This document shows, in pieces, positions 7,111 to 14,636 of a DNA stretch of 15,104 bases. Every line of letters starts with the position of its first letter. Position 1 is the stretch's first letter. Below the pieces are notes generated by a model. The model ran no database searches. It was not told where the DNA came from and worked only from the letters and a program-made list of their open reading frames with translations. The position numbers were made by a program, and so were the translations under genes. Origin of the DNA: an uncultured Oceanospirillales bacterium (lineage in GTDB: Bacteria; Pseudomonadota; Gammaproteobacteria; Pseudomonadales; Litorivicinaceae); assembly GCA_913061245.1 (NCBI GenBank), contig CAJXTO010000024.1, forward strand, positions 1 to 15,104, in the 5' to 3' direction.

Positions 7111-7446
7111 TTAGGCTTTTTTGAGGAATTCACTCTTTAGCATCATCGGTCCAAGCTCGGTTTTACAATCGATGTCATGATCGCCATCAACGATGCGAAT
7201 GTTCTTGATTTTGGTGCCAACTTTTAGGACAGATGAGGTGCCACGAACTTTTAAATCTTTGATTAGTGTGACCGTGTCACCGTCTGTGAGGATGGTGCCA
7301 TTTGCATCACGCACTTGGCGTTCGTCTGCGTCTGTTGAAAGATCATTTTCGTTCCATTCATGGCCACAGTCAGCGCAGAACCATGAGACGGTGTCTGTGT
7401 AGGTATTTGGTTGTTGGCAAGCAGGGCAGGTTGGGTTCGATTCCAT
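7111..7446 (-). CDS. phnA: PhnA/YjdM-family zinc-ribbon protein
   Basis: This 111-residue protein has an N-terminal zinc ribbon (CPAC at residues 7-10 and CADC at about 24-27) followed by the family's beta-barrel domain with VRDANGTILTDGDTVTLIKDLKVRGTS and an ending LKSEFLKK. Length and motif order match E. coli YjdM, once called PhnA. The name reflects proximity to the phosphonate operon in E. coli; a phosphonate role is not established for this family. It starts eight bases after the amphi-Trp gene stop, with an AGGT Shine-Dalgarno, so it probably forms the last gene of the minus-strand GAK operon. Zinc binding is inferred from the four cysteines. Confidence 0.9.
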   Translation of the reverse strand: MESNPTCPACQQPNTYTDTVSWFCADCGHEWNENDLSTDADERQVRDANGTILTDGDTVTLIKDLKVRGTSSVLKVGTKIKNIRIVDGDHDIDCKTELGPMMLKSEFLKKA

Positions 7447-7454
7447 TCGAGTAC

Positions 7455-7730
7455 CTATGATTTTGTTTGTATGGTTAGGGGGCCTGTTTCGGTGTGAGCT
7501 TCATCGTTACTCCATGTGATCCGAATTTCCAGCCGGTTTTTGTTGTCATCTTCACTTGCGACGACCTTGAGATTTAACAGTCCTTGAGGGTGGAGTTCGA
7601 TACTTCCGTCATCATCACTGAATACGAGTTCTCCTTTCTCGAGACCCTTCGTAATCGCCTTGAGATAGTGTTGAATCGTTTTTGCGTCTTCTAGCGATTC
7701 ATGCCGGAAACGGTTTTTTCTCTGCAGCAT
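7455..7730 (-). CDS. amphi-Trp domain protein (GAK-associated)
   Basis: This 91-residue protein begins RKNRFRHESLEDAKTIQHY and continues LKAITKGLEKGELVF, then IELHPQGLLNLKVVASEDD, and LEIRITWSND with the conserved tryptophan. This is the pattern of the amphi-Trp domain, a small alpha/beta domain found in GAK loci and elsewhere. No catalytic motif is visible. Its size, charged surface and single copy among kinases and phosphatases make it a candidate carrier or modification substrate, which is inference. Translation is well supported: AAGGA lies six bases before the ATG and overlaps the TAA stop of the metallophosphoesterase gene upstream. A PhnA-like gene follows after eight bases. Confidence 0.88.
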   Translation of the reverse strand: MLQRKNRFRHESLEDAKTIQHYLKAITKGLEKGELVFSDDDGSIELHPQGLLNLKVVASEDDNKNRLEIRITWSNDEAHTETGPLTIQTKS

Positions 7731-7739
7731 CAGAAATCC

Positions 7740-9026
7740 TTAGCTTGATGGCGAAAAGATCTTGGTTCTGGGGTAGTCGTTACTGACCCCGATAATCTGT
7801 TGGCTAGGGCAAATTCGTATGTACCCAGCACCGAGACCACGTAACCCCTCTTTTCTCCGCGAGTTACGGTCGAGTGTGATGTCACCTTCAATATGTAGGA
7901 GGCCCTCTTTTAAGAGGATGCGTTGCCCTTGGGTTCGATTGAGGTGGCCTTGGACGACAGCGAGTACACCACTTTTGTGGACTCGGTGGACGCCTCGCGG
8001 AGACAGAGGCAGATCGACTGGGCGATATTTGGTTCGCATCACGTTGGCGACTGTCCCGAAGTAAAACTCAAACAGGTCACGTTTGAGTTGCTTGCGATAC
8101 ATCGAATTGAGTGCCTTTACGCCTTTTTTCTCGAGAATTTTAGCCACCGAATCATCGAGGCCCGCATGAAGGAAAATAAACGAGCCCATCGTTTCTGCAA
8201 GGACCATACGTTTAAAAAACCAGCCAAATTCGCCTTTTGGTTTCAAAAACAGTTTGCGGCACATCTTGGCAGTCAGATACACATCTTGCAGGGTCATGCC
8301 GTATTCGAGGCAAGCCGCTTCGAAGGTTTTAATTTTTTTTCCCATCCGTTCGAGTTCTCGAACGATCGCTTCGTCTGGCATGCGTTTAGATACGGCGATC
8401 GGGAAACGGGCAAACCAATCATTGCGGGGGTAAAGAATCCGGCGACATGAATCAACTGATGGTAATTTCTTGGGTCTTTTTTTGTGTTTGACGAAACGCT
8501 CAAAAACCTCAGCAAGTAAAGGCACGACCTTGTTGCCCATGCGCACAAAGAGATGTTCTGTTAAGACGTCTTTTTTACCTCCGAGGCACAAGAGACCCAT
8601 GAGTAAGCGGATATCGTGATTGCCCGCGATTAAGGTTACTTTGGCGCCCGCGTTATACAGTGCTTTGATGGACTCGAGGAGCCGCAGGTTGCTCGGTCCT
8701 TTATCAAGGCAGTCACCACCGATCACAAAATGCGCTTTTTTCCCGCTTTTGGTTAGAACAATCCGGTCATGTTTTTTCGGTGGCTCGATACCGCCGGTAC
8801 TCAGTAAGCTTGCAAGAAACGCTTCTGCATCAGCATGTGGATCAGAAATAAAAAAAATAGGTCGCTTCGGCCATTTCCAGCCTTTGCCTCGAGTGACCTC
8901 TTGAACACGTTTTTTGACATGACGCCCAGACGCTTTGTGAGACCCGGAGTGATGCGAGTGAAGTTGCCATTGTTCTCTGGCAGTTGGCAATTGGCTTACC
9001 AACCGAGGTAATTCATGAAGTTCCAT
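7740..9026 (-). CDS. PPP-like calcineurin-superfamily metallophosphoesterase
   Basis: This protein of about 428 residues carries the full metallophosphoesterase signature: SDPHAD (Asp62, His64), GGDCLDKG (Asp105, Asp108), AGNHD (Asn136, His137) and later FLHAGLDD and VVQGHLNRTQG, supplying the remaining metal ligands. The motif set resembles PPP-type phosphatases and ApaH/PrpE-like enzymes, so it may remove phosphate from a protein or a dinucleotide. A basic N-terminal extension of about 50 residues and a helical insert between the GNHD and HAG motifs set it apart from ApaH. The start is uncertain: ATG at 9026 has no clear Shine-Dalgarno, while an in-frame TTG at 9035 has GGA seven bases upstream. 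It lies between the histidine phosphatase and the amphi-Trp gene in the same operon. Confidence 0.85.
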   Translation of the reverse strand: MELHELPRLVSQLPTAREQWQLHSHHSGSHKASGRHVKKRVQEVTRGKGWKWPKRPIFFISDPHADAEAFLASLLSTGGIEPPKKHDRIVLTKSGKKAHFVIGGDCLDKGPSNLRLLESIKALYNAGAKVTLIAGNHDIRLLMGLLCLGGKKDVLTEHLFVRMGNKVVPLLAEVFERFVKHKKRPKKLPSVDSCRRILYPRNDWFARFPIAVSKRMPDEAIVRELERMGKKIKTFEAACLEYGMTLQDVYLTAKMCRKLFLKPKGEFGWFFKRMVLAETMGSFIFLHAGLDDSVAKILEKKGVKALNSMYRKQLKRDLFEFYFGTVANVMRTKYRPVDLPLSPRGVHRVHKSGVLAVVQGHLNRTQGQRILLKEGLLHIEGDITLDRNSRRKEGLRGLGAGYIRICPSQQIIGVSNDYPRTKIFSPSS

Positions 9027-9038
9027 TGAAGCCAAATA

Positions 9039-9722
9039 TTAATCCGTAAACTCTGTGTTTGTTTGTCGTACTTTCCACTCTCCAGCGCAATGTGTCCACT
9101 CACCGTGACTATTATGGAAAAGAACAACAGGCTGAGCGAAGTGCATGCTGTAGCGCTTGATATCCTCAAATGCCATCACTCCCAGTTGGTGAGCCGCATG
9201 ACGAAATGCAGCTCCGTGGCCAACCACAGGAACTAATGTCTCTTGCGCATCAGGGGATGAAGCGATTTCTTTTAATTGAGTTGCGACCCGTTCGCCGGCT
9301 TCCATCAAGGATTCGGCGCCAGGCAATGGTAGGCGAAAATAACTATTGGATTTCCAATCAGCGGGGGTATTTTTAAGTAGTTGGAGGTCCTGAAGGCAGC
9401 TCTCAATATCTGAGATTGTTAGGTTATTTGCTGCACCGAGGCCCCGCTCCATCAACTGATCGCACAGTGTGATTTCGGCATTGATACCAAGTGTCTCGTT
9501 GATGATATTCGCTGTTTCTTGCGCTCGAGCCAGAGGAGAACTAAACCAGTGCGAATGGATCGGGAGGTCAAGTTCAAGAGCGAGTTCTTTGAGCTGGATT
9601 GCGCAGTCTTGAGCTTGGACTCGCCCTTCGTCGTTTAGTGGCCAAGGCTGATGCGCACTTGGTGTATTTGGACGTTGATAGTAATTGCCATGACGGATCA
9701 AGGCGATTGCAATCCCTCTCAT
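9039..9722 (-). CDS. histidine phosphatase family protein (SixA/phosphoglycerate mutase-like)
   Basis: This 227-residue cytoplasmic protein keeps the histidine phosphatase catalytic set: RHG at 10-12 with nucleophile His11, SSPLARAQET with Arg66, an acidic MERGLG segment with Glu92, and VGHGAAFRH with His169. There is no signal peptide. Family members dephosphorylate proteins (SixA acts on phosphohistidine), sugars or small metabolites, so the substrate cannot be read from sequence. The gene starts within the stop of the HprK-related kinase gene (ATGA at 9719-9722) and has only a weak Shine-Dalgarno, so translation is coupled to the kinase. That coupling suggests it opposes the kinase or acts on its product. 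Confidence 0.88.
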   Translation of the reverse strand: MRGIAIALIRHGNYYQRPNTPSAHQPWPLNDEGRVQAQDCAIQLKELALELDLPIHSHWFSSPLARAQETANIINETLGINAEITLCDQLMERGLGAANNLTISDIESCLQDLQLLKNTPADWKSNSYFRLPLPGAESLMEAGERVATQLKEIASSPDAQETLVPVVGHGAAFRHAAHQLGVMAFEDIKRYSMHFAQPVVLFHNSHGEWTHCAGEWKVRQTNTEFTD

Positions 9723-10807
9723 GTGGCGTGTCGCTCTAGTAGCTCGATGACGGCGAGTTGAGCAGTTTGAAAATCCACCCGGCCTGAGATCTCAAACGTT
9801 CTAACAGTCTCGAGTGCATCGAGATAACCATTAACGTCAAGTGGTGTGTTTGGACTCAAGGGCTGTCCAGTTCTATCCACGTAAAATGGACCCGGTGACT
9901 TCATAACAGCAGCCAGAAGATCAGACCTGTCACGGAGCTCGATTTCATGAATCTCAGTTGATGCAGAACTTGCTCGCTCCCAGTTCAGGATAAATAACAG
10001 TTCAAGAGTTCCGCTTCCAGAGAGTCGCCCAGGCCCATAGACCTCATCAACCATGACATCGTATTTATCTTCGAGATCCCATAATTCATTGTTCGGTAGT
10101 GCTTCATAGGCTTGCCGAGCATCTTCGCTCAACATGGACCGGAGGTTCTCATCATTCAAGATGGTGCCAGGATTAACGCGAGGTAGTTTTGGAATTCCTC
10201 GTGCAATTGCTCGGCCTTCGGTTTTCTCGATTAACAGCCGATCATTCGACAAATACTTCAATTCAGGTGTACTGAGACAATGCAGCATCAGGGTTGATTT
10301 TCCGCCGCCGGAAAAACCAGCAAAAGCAACAGCGATGTCATTCAATTGGCATGCCGCGGCATGGCAGAGTTGATCACCTTGTTGCTGTCGATGATTGAGA
10401 TATTGCGCGTTGATGACGTTGATCACTTGATTGTCGTTAGCAGTGCATTCGCCTCGGATGATGGCGCCATCAAGAGTTTGTAACATACACACGCCGGTTT
10501 TGACTTTATGAACCAAGCGGTAGCCATCGCCATCAATAAATGCTTCCTTGCGTCCAGTTTTGCCTGGTTCCCGAGGCCAGTCAGTCCAGTTGAGAGCAGA
10601 CAAATCAATTGCTCCCTCGATCGCTTGAATCGTTTTATCGGGTTGCGTGTGAGCTGTCACTAGTGGTCGAAAATACTGAGTGAGTGAATCGATGAGTTTT
10701 TCTGAATTACTCTCGATTAAAAGTGTCAGCTCATTAATTTCTAGCGTGAGGCGATGCGATAGCGTGAAATCGCCGCGCAATTGCTGTGAATAGTAATCAA
10801 GACTCAT
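9719..10807 (-). CDS. HprK-related kinase B (GAK system)
   Basis: This 362-residue protein has a P-loop, GFSGGGKST at 164-172, followed by LKYLSNDRLLI at about 183-193, which matches the Walker-B-like region of HPr kinase/phosphorylase. In place of the HprK N-terminal domain there is a region of about 150 residues with TLEINELTLLI and GDGYRLVHKVKTGVCML. This arrangement fits the HprK-related kinase B family, a GAK component. HprK itself phosphorylates Ser46 of HPr or Crh. No HPr-like protein is encoded in this window, so the target differs or lies elsewhere. AAGG lies seven bases before the ATG, which overlaps the ATP-grasp stop as ATGA. The gene is translationally coupled on both sides. Confidence 0.9.
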   Translation of the reverse strand: MSLDYYSQQLRGDFTLSHRLTLEINELTLLIESNSEKLIDSLTQYFRPLVTAHTQPDKTIQAIEGAIDLSALNWTDWPREPGKTGRKEAFIDGDGYRLVHKVKTGVCMLQTLDGAIIRGECTANDNQVINVINAQYLNHRQQQGDQLCHAAACQLNDIAVAFAGFSGGGKSTLMLHCLSTPELKYLSNDRLLIEKTEGRAIARGIPKLPRVNPGTILNDENLRSMLSEDARQAYEALPNNELWDLEDKYDVMVDEVYGPGRLSGSGTLELLFILNWERASSASTEIHEIELRDRSDLLAAVMKSPGPFYVDRTGQPLSPNTPLDVNGYLDALETVRTFEISGRVDFQTAQLAVIELLERHAT

Positions 10808-11691
10808 GAGATCGCCTTAACAATGTAGTCAGCATAGCGTTCGGCAACGTCGATACCGGTTCCCTCAAGTCCGCCGCGGAATCCTCCAAATGCCGATACT
10901 TCAAAACAGATCGCGCCAGCTTCTGTTTCTGCAACATCAACTGTCGTGAAATCCATGTTAAACAGATTTTGTGCTTTGTACGCCATGTCGATCACATCAC
11001 TTGGCGGGGTAACATTTTCATACTTCCCACCCGAATGAATCGTCGTATTCCAAGAATCATTCTGTGCGACGCGAGCATATGCACCGAGATATTCGCCATT
11101 TAAAAACATCAGTCCCATATCGCGACCGGATAGTGAAATTTTGCGTTGCAAATACATGACAGGGTTATCTTCTTGGAACGATTTCAGCGCATTTTTGAGT
11201 GCTTCTTCGCCGTCATCCTGACTCAGAACAGCCATCCCGCGTGCTTTGGTGGAAAAGAGAGGTTTTAACACCACGGCTTCGCTTGCTTGGATAAACGTCA
11301 TCGCGTCTTCGATGGACTCAGTCACACAGGTTTCTGGCATAGGGATCCCGTGATTGTGCATCGTGATCGTGCAACTCAAGCGGTCAATGAGTCGAAGCAT
11401 CGATGTCGCCGGACTGAATACACGTACACCCTGAGCTTCAGCGACGCGAAGCAGTTCGAGACGATCAAGTGTCGCAGGACTGTATTGCTGGCTGATCTTT
11501 TTTACCGCGATCCCGTCACACTGGGTGAGATCAAAGTGATTTGCCATAAGCGTTCCATGAGTCGAGTCAAAGGTGACGTCGGCCATATCAATGACATGGC
11601 GTGATCCGGTTTTCGCTTCGATTCTGTCGGCCAAGACCTCAGTAGACCATTTGCCAGGTATGCCAATGACAGCGATAACGGGTTTACTCAT
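10804..11691 (-). CDS. GAK system ATP-grasp enzyme (RimK-like fold)
   Basis: This 295-residue cytoplasmic protein has the RimK-like ATP-grasp layout: an N-terminal Rossmann-like pre-domain, FSPATSMLRLIDRLSC at 92-107, the ATP-binding Lys143 in VVLKPLFSTKARGMAVL, QRKISLSGRDMG near 182-193, and a C-terminal GAICFEVSAFGGFRG near 259-273. Relatives ligate a carboxylate to an amine or thiol using ATP (for example RimK and CofF add glutamate). Here the usual Glu-x-Asn metal-binding motif reads Glu264-Val-Ser266. This may be a family trait or may alter metal use. AGGAG lies seven bases before the ATG. The start overlaps the end of the PhoU-APH gene by 8 bases, and the stop overlaps the HprK-like start. 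Confidence 0.9.
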   Translation of the reverse strand: MSKPVIAVIGIPGKWSTEVLADRIEAKTGSRHVIDMADVTFDSTHGTLMANHFDLTQCDGIAVKKISQQYSPATLDRLELLRVAEAQGVRVFSPATSMLRLIDRLSCTITMHNHGIPMPETCVTESIEDAMTFIQASEAVVLKPLFSTKARGMAVLSQDDGEEALKNALKSFQEDNPVMYLQRKISLSGRDMGLMFLNGEYLGAYARVAQNDSWNTTIHSGGKYENVTPPSDVIDMAYKAQNLFNMDFTTVDVAETEAGAICFEVSAFGGFRGGLEGTGIDVAERYADYIVKAIS

Positions 11692-13303
11692 GGAAAATCT
11701 CCTTGAGGGGTAGACGGAAACGCGATTCGTTTCCAGGCTGTGAATGAATGACTTTTTCTAAAATAAAGCGCGCGTTCAGCAACATCTTATTTGAGAGTCG
11801 AGTATCGAGGATGAAACGTGTCGAGGTGATGAACGATCGAGCGAGTCCAAGAGCAAGTCGGAACTCAAACGTTTTATCTCGTTGCTTGGTCGCAAAACGC
11901 TTCGCTAAATTGTGCATTTCAAGCGCTAGCCACATGAGTCGGCGGCGCTCTGGCTGTTCGAGTACTTGTAGTCTGTAACAAGACACCATGAAGACAGAGA
12001 TATCTTGGGCATAGTCCATCTGCCGGGAGCGATGAAGATCAATAAAGTTAATTCGCTTCTCTTGGGGGTCAAAAATGATGTTGTCTAAATTAAAATCGCC
12101 ATGGATGTAGACCGAAAATGGCGCTGAAATTTCACGTTTTTTGGCATCGCGAATCAATCGCTTCAGACCTTTGGCCTCGGCTCCGCAGAGGCTGGTGGTT
12201 GGGAAATCGAAAGTCGGGTGAAGGGAAAGAATATCGGGTAACCGCTTTTCAAGTTGTCCCATAAATTGAGCCTTGCTCGGCGCATCGTCCTCTGTTTCTT
12301 TCCATATCTTTCGCAGTGTGAGACCGAGCTGTTTGATCGCAGCATCGAGTAGTGCCTGAGATTCATTTAAAACGATATTCTCGAGAGTAAGGCCGCTTAA
12401 GTGTTCGATAAGTAGGGCGGCATTTTCACCCTGTTTTTTGTAAGAAAGCACTTTGGGTGCAAGGCCTGGGTAGAGTTCATGCCAAGTGTCGAATCCTTCT
12501 TTCTCTTCTTTTAGTTTTTTGCGTTCGCCATCTTTAAAGATTGCGGTGTATTCATCAGTTCCGGGATGTGTAACTCCCGATATCGCACTGCCTGAACGTG
12601 TTTCAGCGATTGTCTCGATGCGTATTTGATTGTCATCAGCCTGTAAATCGTCTTGAAGCGCCTCAAGCGAATAGAATCGATCAAAGTTGATGGCTTGACC
12701 TAGAACGGCTGAGAGCAGTGACTCACTGATCGAAAATAAGGTTTCTCCAATGTGTTGGAAGCTGTGCGCTGCGAGAATGACGGCGACCATCTCACGCCCA
12801 TTGCTTTTCCTGATTTGACTGATACATGCGTTTTCGATTCGCTTGTGATGCTTTTCGATTTTTTCAGCGGTTTTTCTCAGGCGAATGGCATGTTGTGTAT
12901 TGGCATCGGAAATGGTCGGGCCGATCAATGAGAGACCGGCTTTGATCTGTTTCAATATGGGTTTGAACACTTTGTCATCAACAAGCTCAATCTCGTCAAC
13001 TGTGCTGACTTGGCTCACAATCATGCGAGATAGCTCGGTGATTCGATCCAAGTCATGTGCAATGGACTCGATCGCCTGAAGACGTAGCCTGGCTTCTTGG
13101 GGGCGGTTACTTTTTTGACTCGCCCAGCATGCGTTTTGAATCCGCACTCTCAAGTTATAGCTGTAGCCGGAACGATCGAGAATCCGTTGTCCAGCAGCTT
13201 GTGATTGGCTGAGTAGATTGGCCTCGAGGTGCTGGATCTGTGATTCCACTTCAGCAATAAGGAAGAGTAAGTTGTCTCGGATTGCTTTTGGCAGCTTGAT
13301 CAT
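11684..13303 (-). CDS. PhoU-like/aminoglycoside-phosphotransferase-fold fusion kinase
   Basis: This 539-residue protein joins two modules. Residues 1 to about 205 are all-helical and look PhoU-like: two repeats contain IAHDLDRITELSRMI (about 81-95) and SFQHIGETLFSISE (about 181-194), echoing the PhoU metal-site helices. Residues about 245-520 form an APH/choline-kinase-type domain with the catalytic loop HGDFNLDN (about 401-408), the metal-binding Asp of INFIDLHRS (about 422) and an upstream EHLSGLTLENI segment. The domain should transfer phosphate from ATP to a small molecule or protein, and the PhoU part may sense metal or phosphate state. ATG at 13303 is preferred to TTG at 13306; the Shine-Dalgarno is weak (GAG six bases before ATG). 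It is the first gene of the minus-strand operon. Confidence 0.8.
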   Translation of the reverse strand: MIKLPKAIRDNLLFLIAEVESQIQHLEANLLSQSQAAGQRILDRSGYSYNLRVRIQNACWASQKSNRPQEARLRLQAIESIAHDLDRITELSRMIVSQVSTVDEIELVDDKVFKPILKQIKAGLSLIGPTISDANTQHAIRLRKTAEKIEKHHKRIENACISQIRKSNGREMVAVILAAHSFQHIGETLFSISESLLSAVLGQAINFDRFYSLEALQDDLQADDNQIRIETIAETRSGSAISGVTHPGTDEYTAIFKDGERKKLKEEKEGFDTWHELYPGLAPKVLSYKKQGENAALLIEHLSGLTLENIVLNESQALLDAAIKQLGLTLRKIWKETEDDAPSKAQFMGQLEKRLPDILSLHPTFDFPTTSLCGAEAKGLKRLIRDAKKREISAPFSVYIHGDFNLDNIIFDPQEKRINFIDLHRSRQMDYAQDISVFMVSCYRLQVLEQPERRRLMWLALEMHNLAKRFATKQRDKTFEFRLALGLARSFITSTRFILDTRLSNKMLLNARFILEKVIHSQPGNESRFRLPLKEIFHE

Positions 13304-13473
13304 CAATCACTCAGTGCACAGATTACGAAATGGTTTTGTTGTATTGGGGGTATCAGAGGTTGTTCGGTCAACATGCCCATTCCTTGGTCAGATAAAAGTG
13401 TGCCAAAATTTGTATCGAAAGTGCGGCTTTTTTGACTGAATGCGCACAATATTCGCTTATTTTTAGGGTATTC
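13304..13473. other. divergent intergenic regulatory region of the GAK locus
   Basis: This 170-bp AT-rich spacer separates the PhoU-APH gene (minus) from the CofD-like gene (plus) and must hold promoters for both directions. A TTGACT at 13432-13437 is a good -35 for the plus strand, but only poor -10 matches (GCTTAT or CTTATT) lie 17-18 bases later. Two GGTCA copies sit 20 bases apart (about 13367 and 13387). No convincing operator palindrome, small gene or RNA is visible. Confidence 0.4.
13465..13468 (+). promoter_or_regulatory. ribosome-binding site fixing the CofD-like start
   Basis: AGGG lies five bases before ATG 13474. The frame is open back to a TTG at 13432, but that codon has no Shine-Dalgarno, and the CofD-like domain needs only the sequence from about residue 18 after the ATG. 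The site therefore argues for the ATG start and leaves 13432-13473 as leader. Confidence 0.65.
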
Positions 13474-14628
13474 ATGGATCAAGAATTGAGCGCGCGCTTG
13501 CTAAGAGCTCCTGAGCTCGGCCCGAGGCTGACTGTATTATCTGGAGGTTCGGCATTTAATGAGACAGCTCGTGTCTTGAAGAGGTATACCCAGCACGCAA
13601 CACACTTACTGACCCCATTTGATTCAGGTGGTTCCTCAGCAATTCTGAGAACAGCTTTTGATATGCCCGCCGTTGGTGATTTGAGAAGTCGGTTAATGGC
13701 ATTAGCAGACGAGTCACTTTCAGGGCATCAAGCGGTAGTCAAACTGTTTGCGACGAGGATTCCTAAGAATGCGCCAGACCGAATAATTGAAGTGTTGCTA
13801 CACGGTCTGAAGAATGGATCAGACAAGTTGGTCACACAGATTGAGGAACCAATCCAGTCAAGCGTGAGCCGTTTGCTCAAACGATTTTTTGACGTCGCTC
13901 CAAAGGGATTTGATTACCGTGGAGCAAGTCTTGGAAATCTCGTTATGACAGGTGCATACCTTGATCATCATAAACGTCTTGATCCAACGGCTTCGCTGTT
14001 CTCTCGCCTGATTAAGGGGCAGGGGGTTGCTCGAGTTACTGTCGATGCAAATCTTCATCTGGGAGCTGTTCTTGACAACGGGCAGGTCGTGTTGGGTCAA
14101 CATCGGATGACTGGCAAGGAAGTCGATCCAATTCAGAGCCCAGTTCGCGAATTATTTGTTAACAGAGGGTTGGATCGCGAATCTCGCACCACCGTCTCAA
14201 TCAAACGTAAAACGCGCAGTGCGCTACTCGATACAGACCTTATAGTCTTTGCTCAGGGGAGTTTTTACTCGAGTTTATTGGCAAATATACTGCCGAGGGG
14301 TGTTGGGTCAGCGATCGCTGAGAGCCAAGCTCCAAAGGTATGGGTCCCAAATCTGGGTGAAGATCCTGAGCAAATTGGGTTGAGCTTTGAGGATAGCTTG
14401 GTGCGTCTGGTGAATGCTCTGCTTGTCGATACGAATTCTGCCGAGCCTCGAGACGTTTTAACGCATGTTGTGATCAATCCAAATGCTCAATATCACGGTG
14501 CAATTCCTCTACATAAGCTGAATAGCTGGGGGATCACACCAATTTATTTGACTCAAACAGATGGCCTTGGATTTTGTCCGAAAGCGCTATCAGAGATGCT
14601 TTGTTATTTGGCGCTCAGCGTCAGTTAA
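13474..14628 (+). CDS. GAK system CofD-like (CofD/YvcK-related) protein
   Basis: This 384-residue cytoplasmic protein has the CofD/YvcK Rossmann-like fold signature: LTVLSGGSAFNE at 19-30, TPFDSGGSSAILR at 47-59, FDYRGASLGNLVMTGAYL at about 146-163, then RVTVDANLHLGAVLDNG and FAQGSFYSSLLANILPRGV. CofD transfers a phospholactyl-type group in coenzyme F420 synthesis, whereas YvcK/GlmR binds UDP-sugars and controls carbon and cell-wall metabolism. The DSGGSSAILR motif resembles YvcK's DDGGSSGRLR more than CofD. A fused FGGY-like or second domain is not seen. It is transcribed divergently from the other GAK genes. Its stop lies eight bases from the end of the convergent HopJ gene, with no terminator between them. 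Catalytic activity is not proven by sequence. Confidence 0.9.
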   Translation: MDQELSARLLRAPELGPRLTVLSGGSAFNETARVLKRYTQHATHLLTPFDSGGSSAILRTAFDMPAVGDLRSRLMALADESLSGHQAVVKLFATRIPKNAPDRIIEVLLHGLKNGSDKLVTQIEEPIQSSVSRLLKRFFDVAPKGFDYRGASLGNLVMTGAYLDHHKRLDPTASLFSRLIKGQGVARVTVDANLHLGAVLDNGQVVLGQHRMTGKEVDPIQSPVRELFVNRGLDRESRTTVSIKRKTRSALLDTDLIVFAQGSFYSSLLANILPRGVGSAIAESQAPKVWVPNLGEDPEQIGLSFEDSLVRLVNALLVDTNSAEPRDVLTHVVINPNAQYHGAIPLHKLNSWGITPIYLTQTDGLGFCPKALSEMLCYLALSVS

Positions 14629-14636
14629 CTGTGCGC

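Noticed and set aside
7923..8450. 175-codon open frame on the plus strand opposite the metallophosphoesterase
   Set aside because: The antisense gene has all its catalytic motifs, and this frame resembles no protein family I know.
11684..13303. Aminoglycoside resistance gene
   Set aside because: The APH fold is shared by many kinases. The PhoU-like fusion and the GAK operon context argue for a housekeeping or regulatory role.
13391..13410. Possible sigma-54 promoter (TGGCAC on the minus strand) in the GAK intergenic region
   Set aside because: The -24-like TGGCAC is present, but the matching TTGC -12 element at the required spacing is not.
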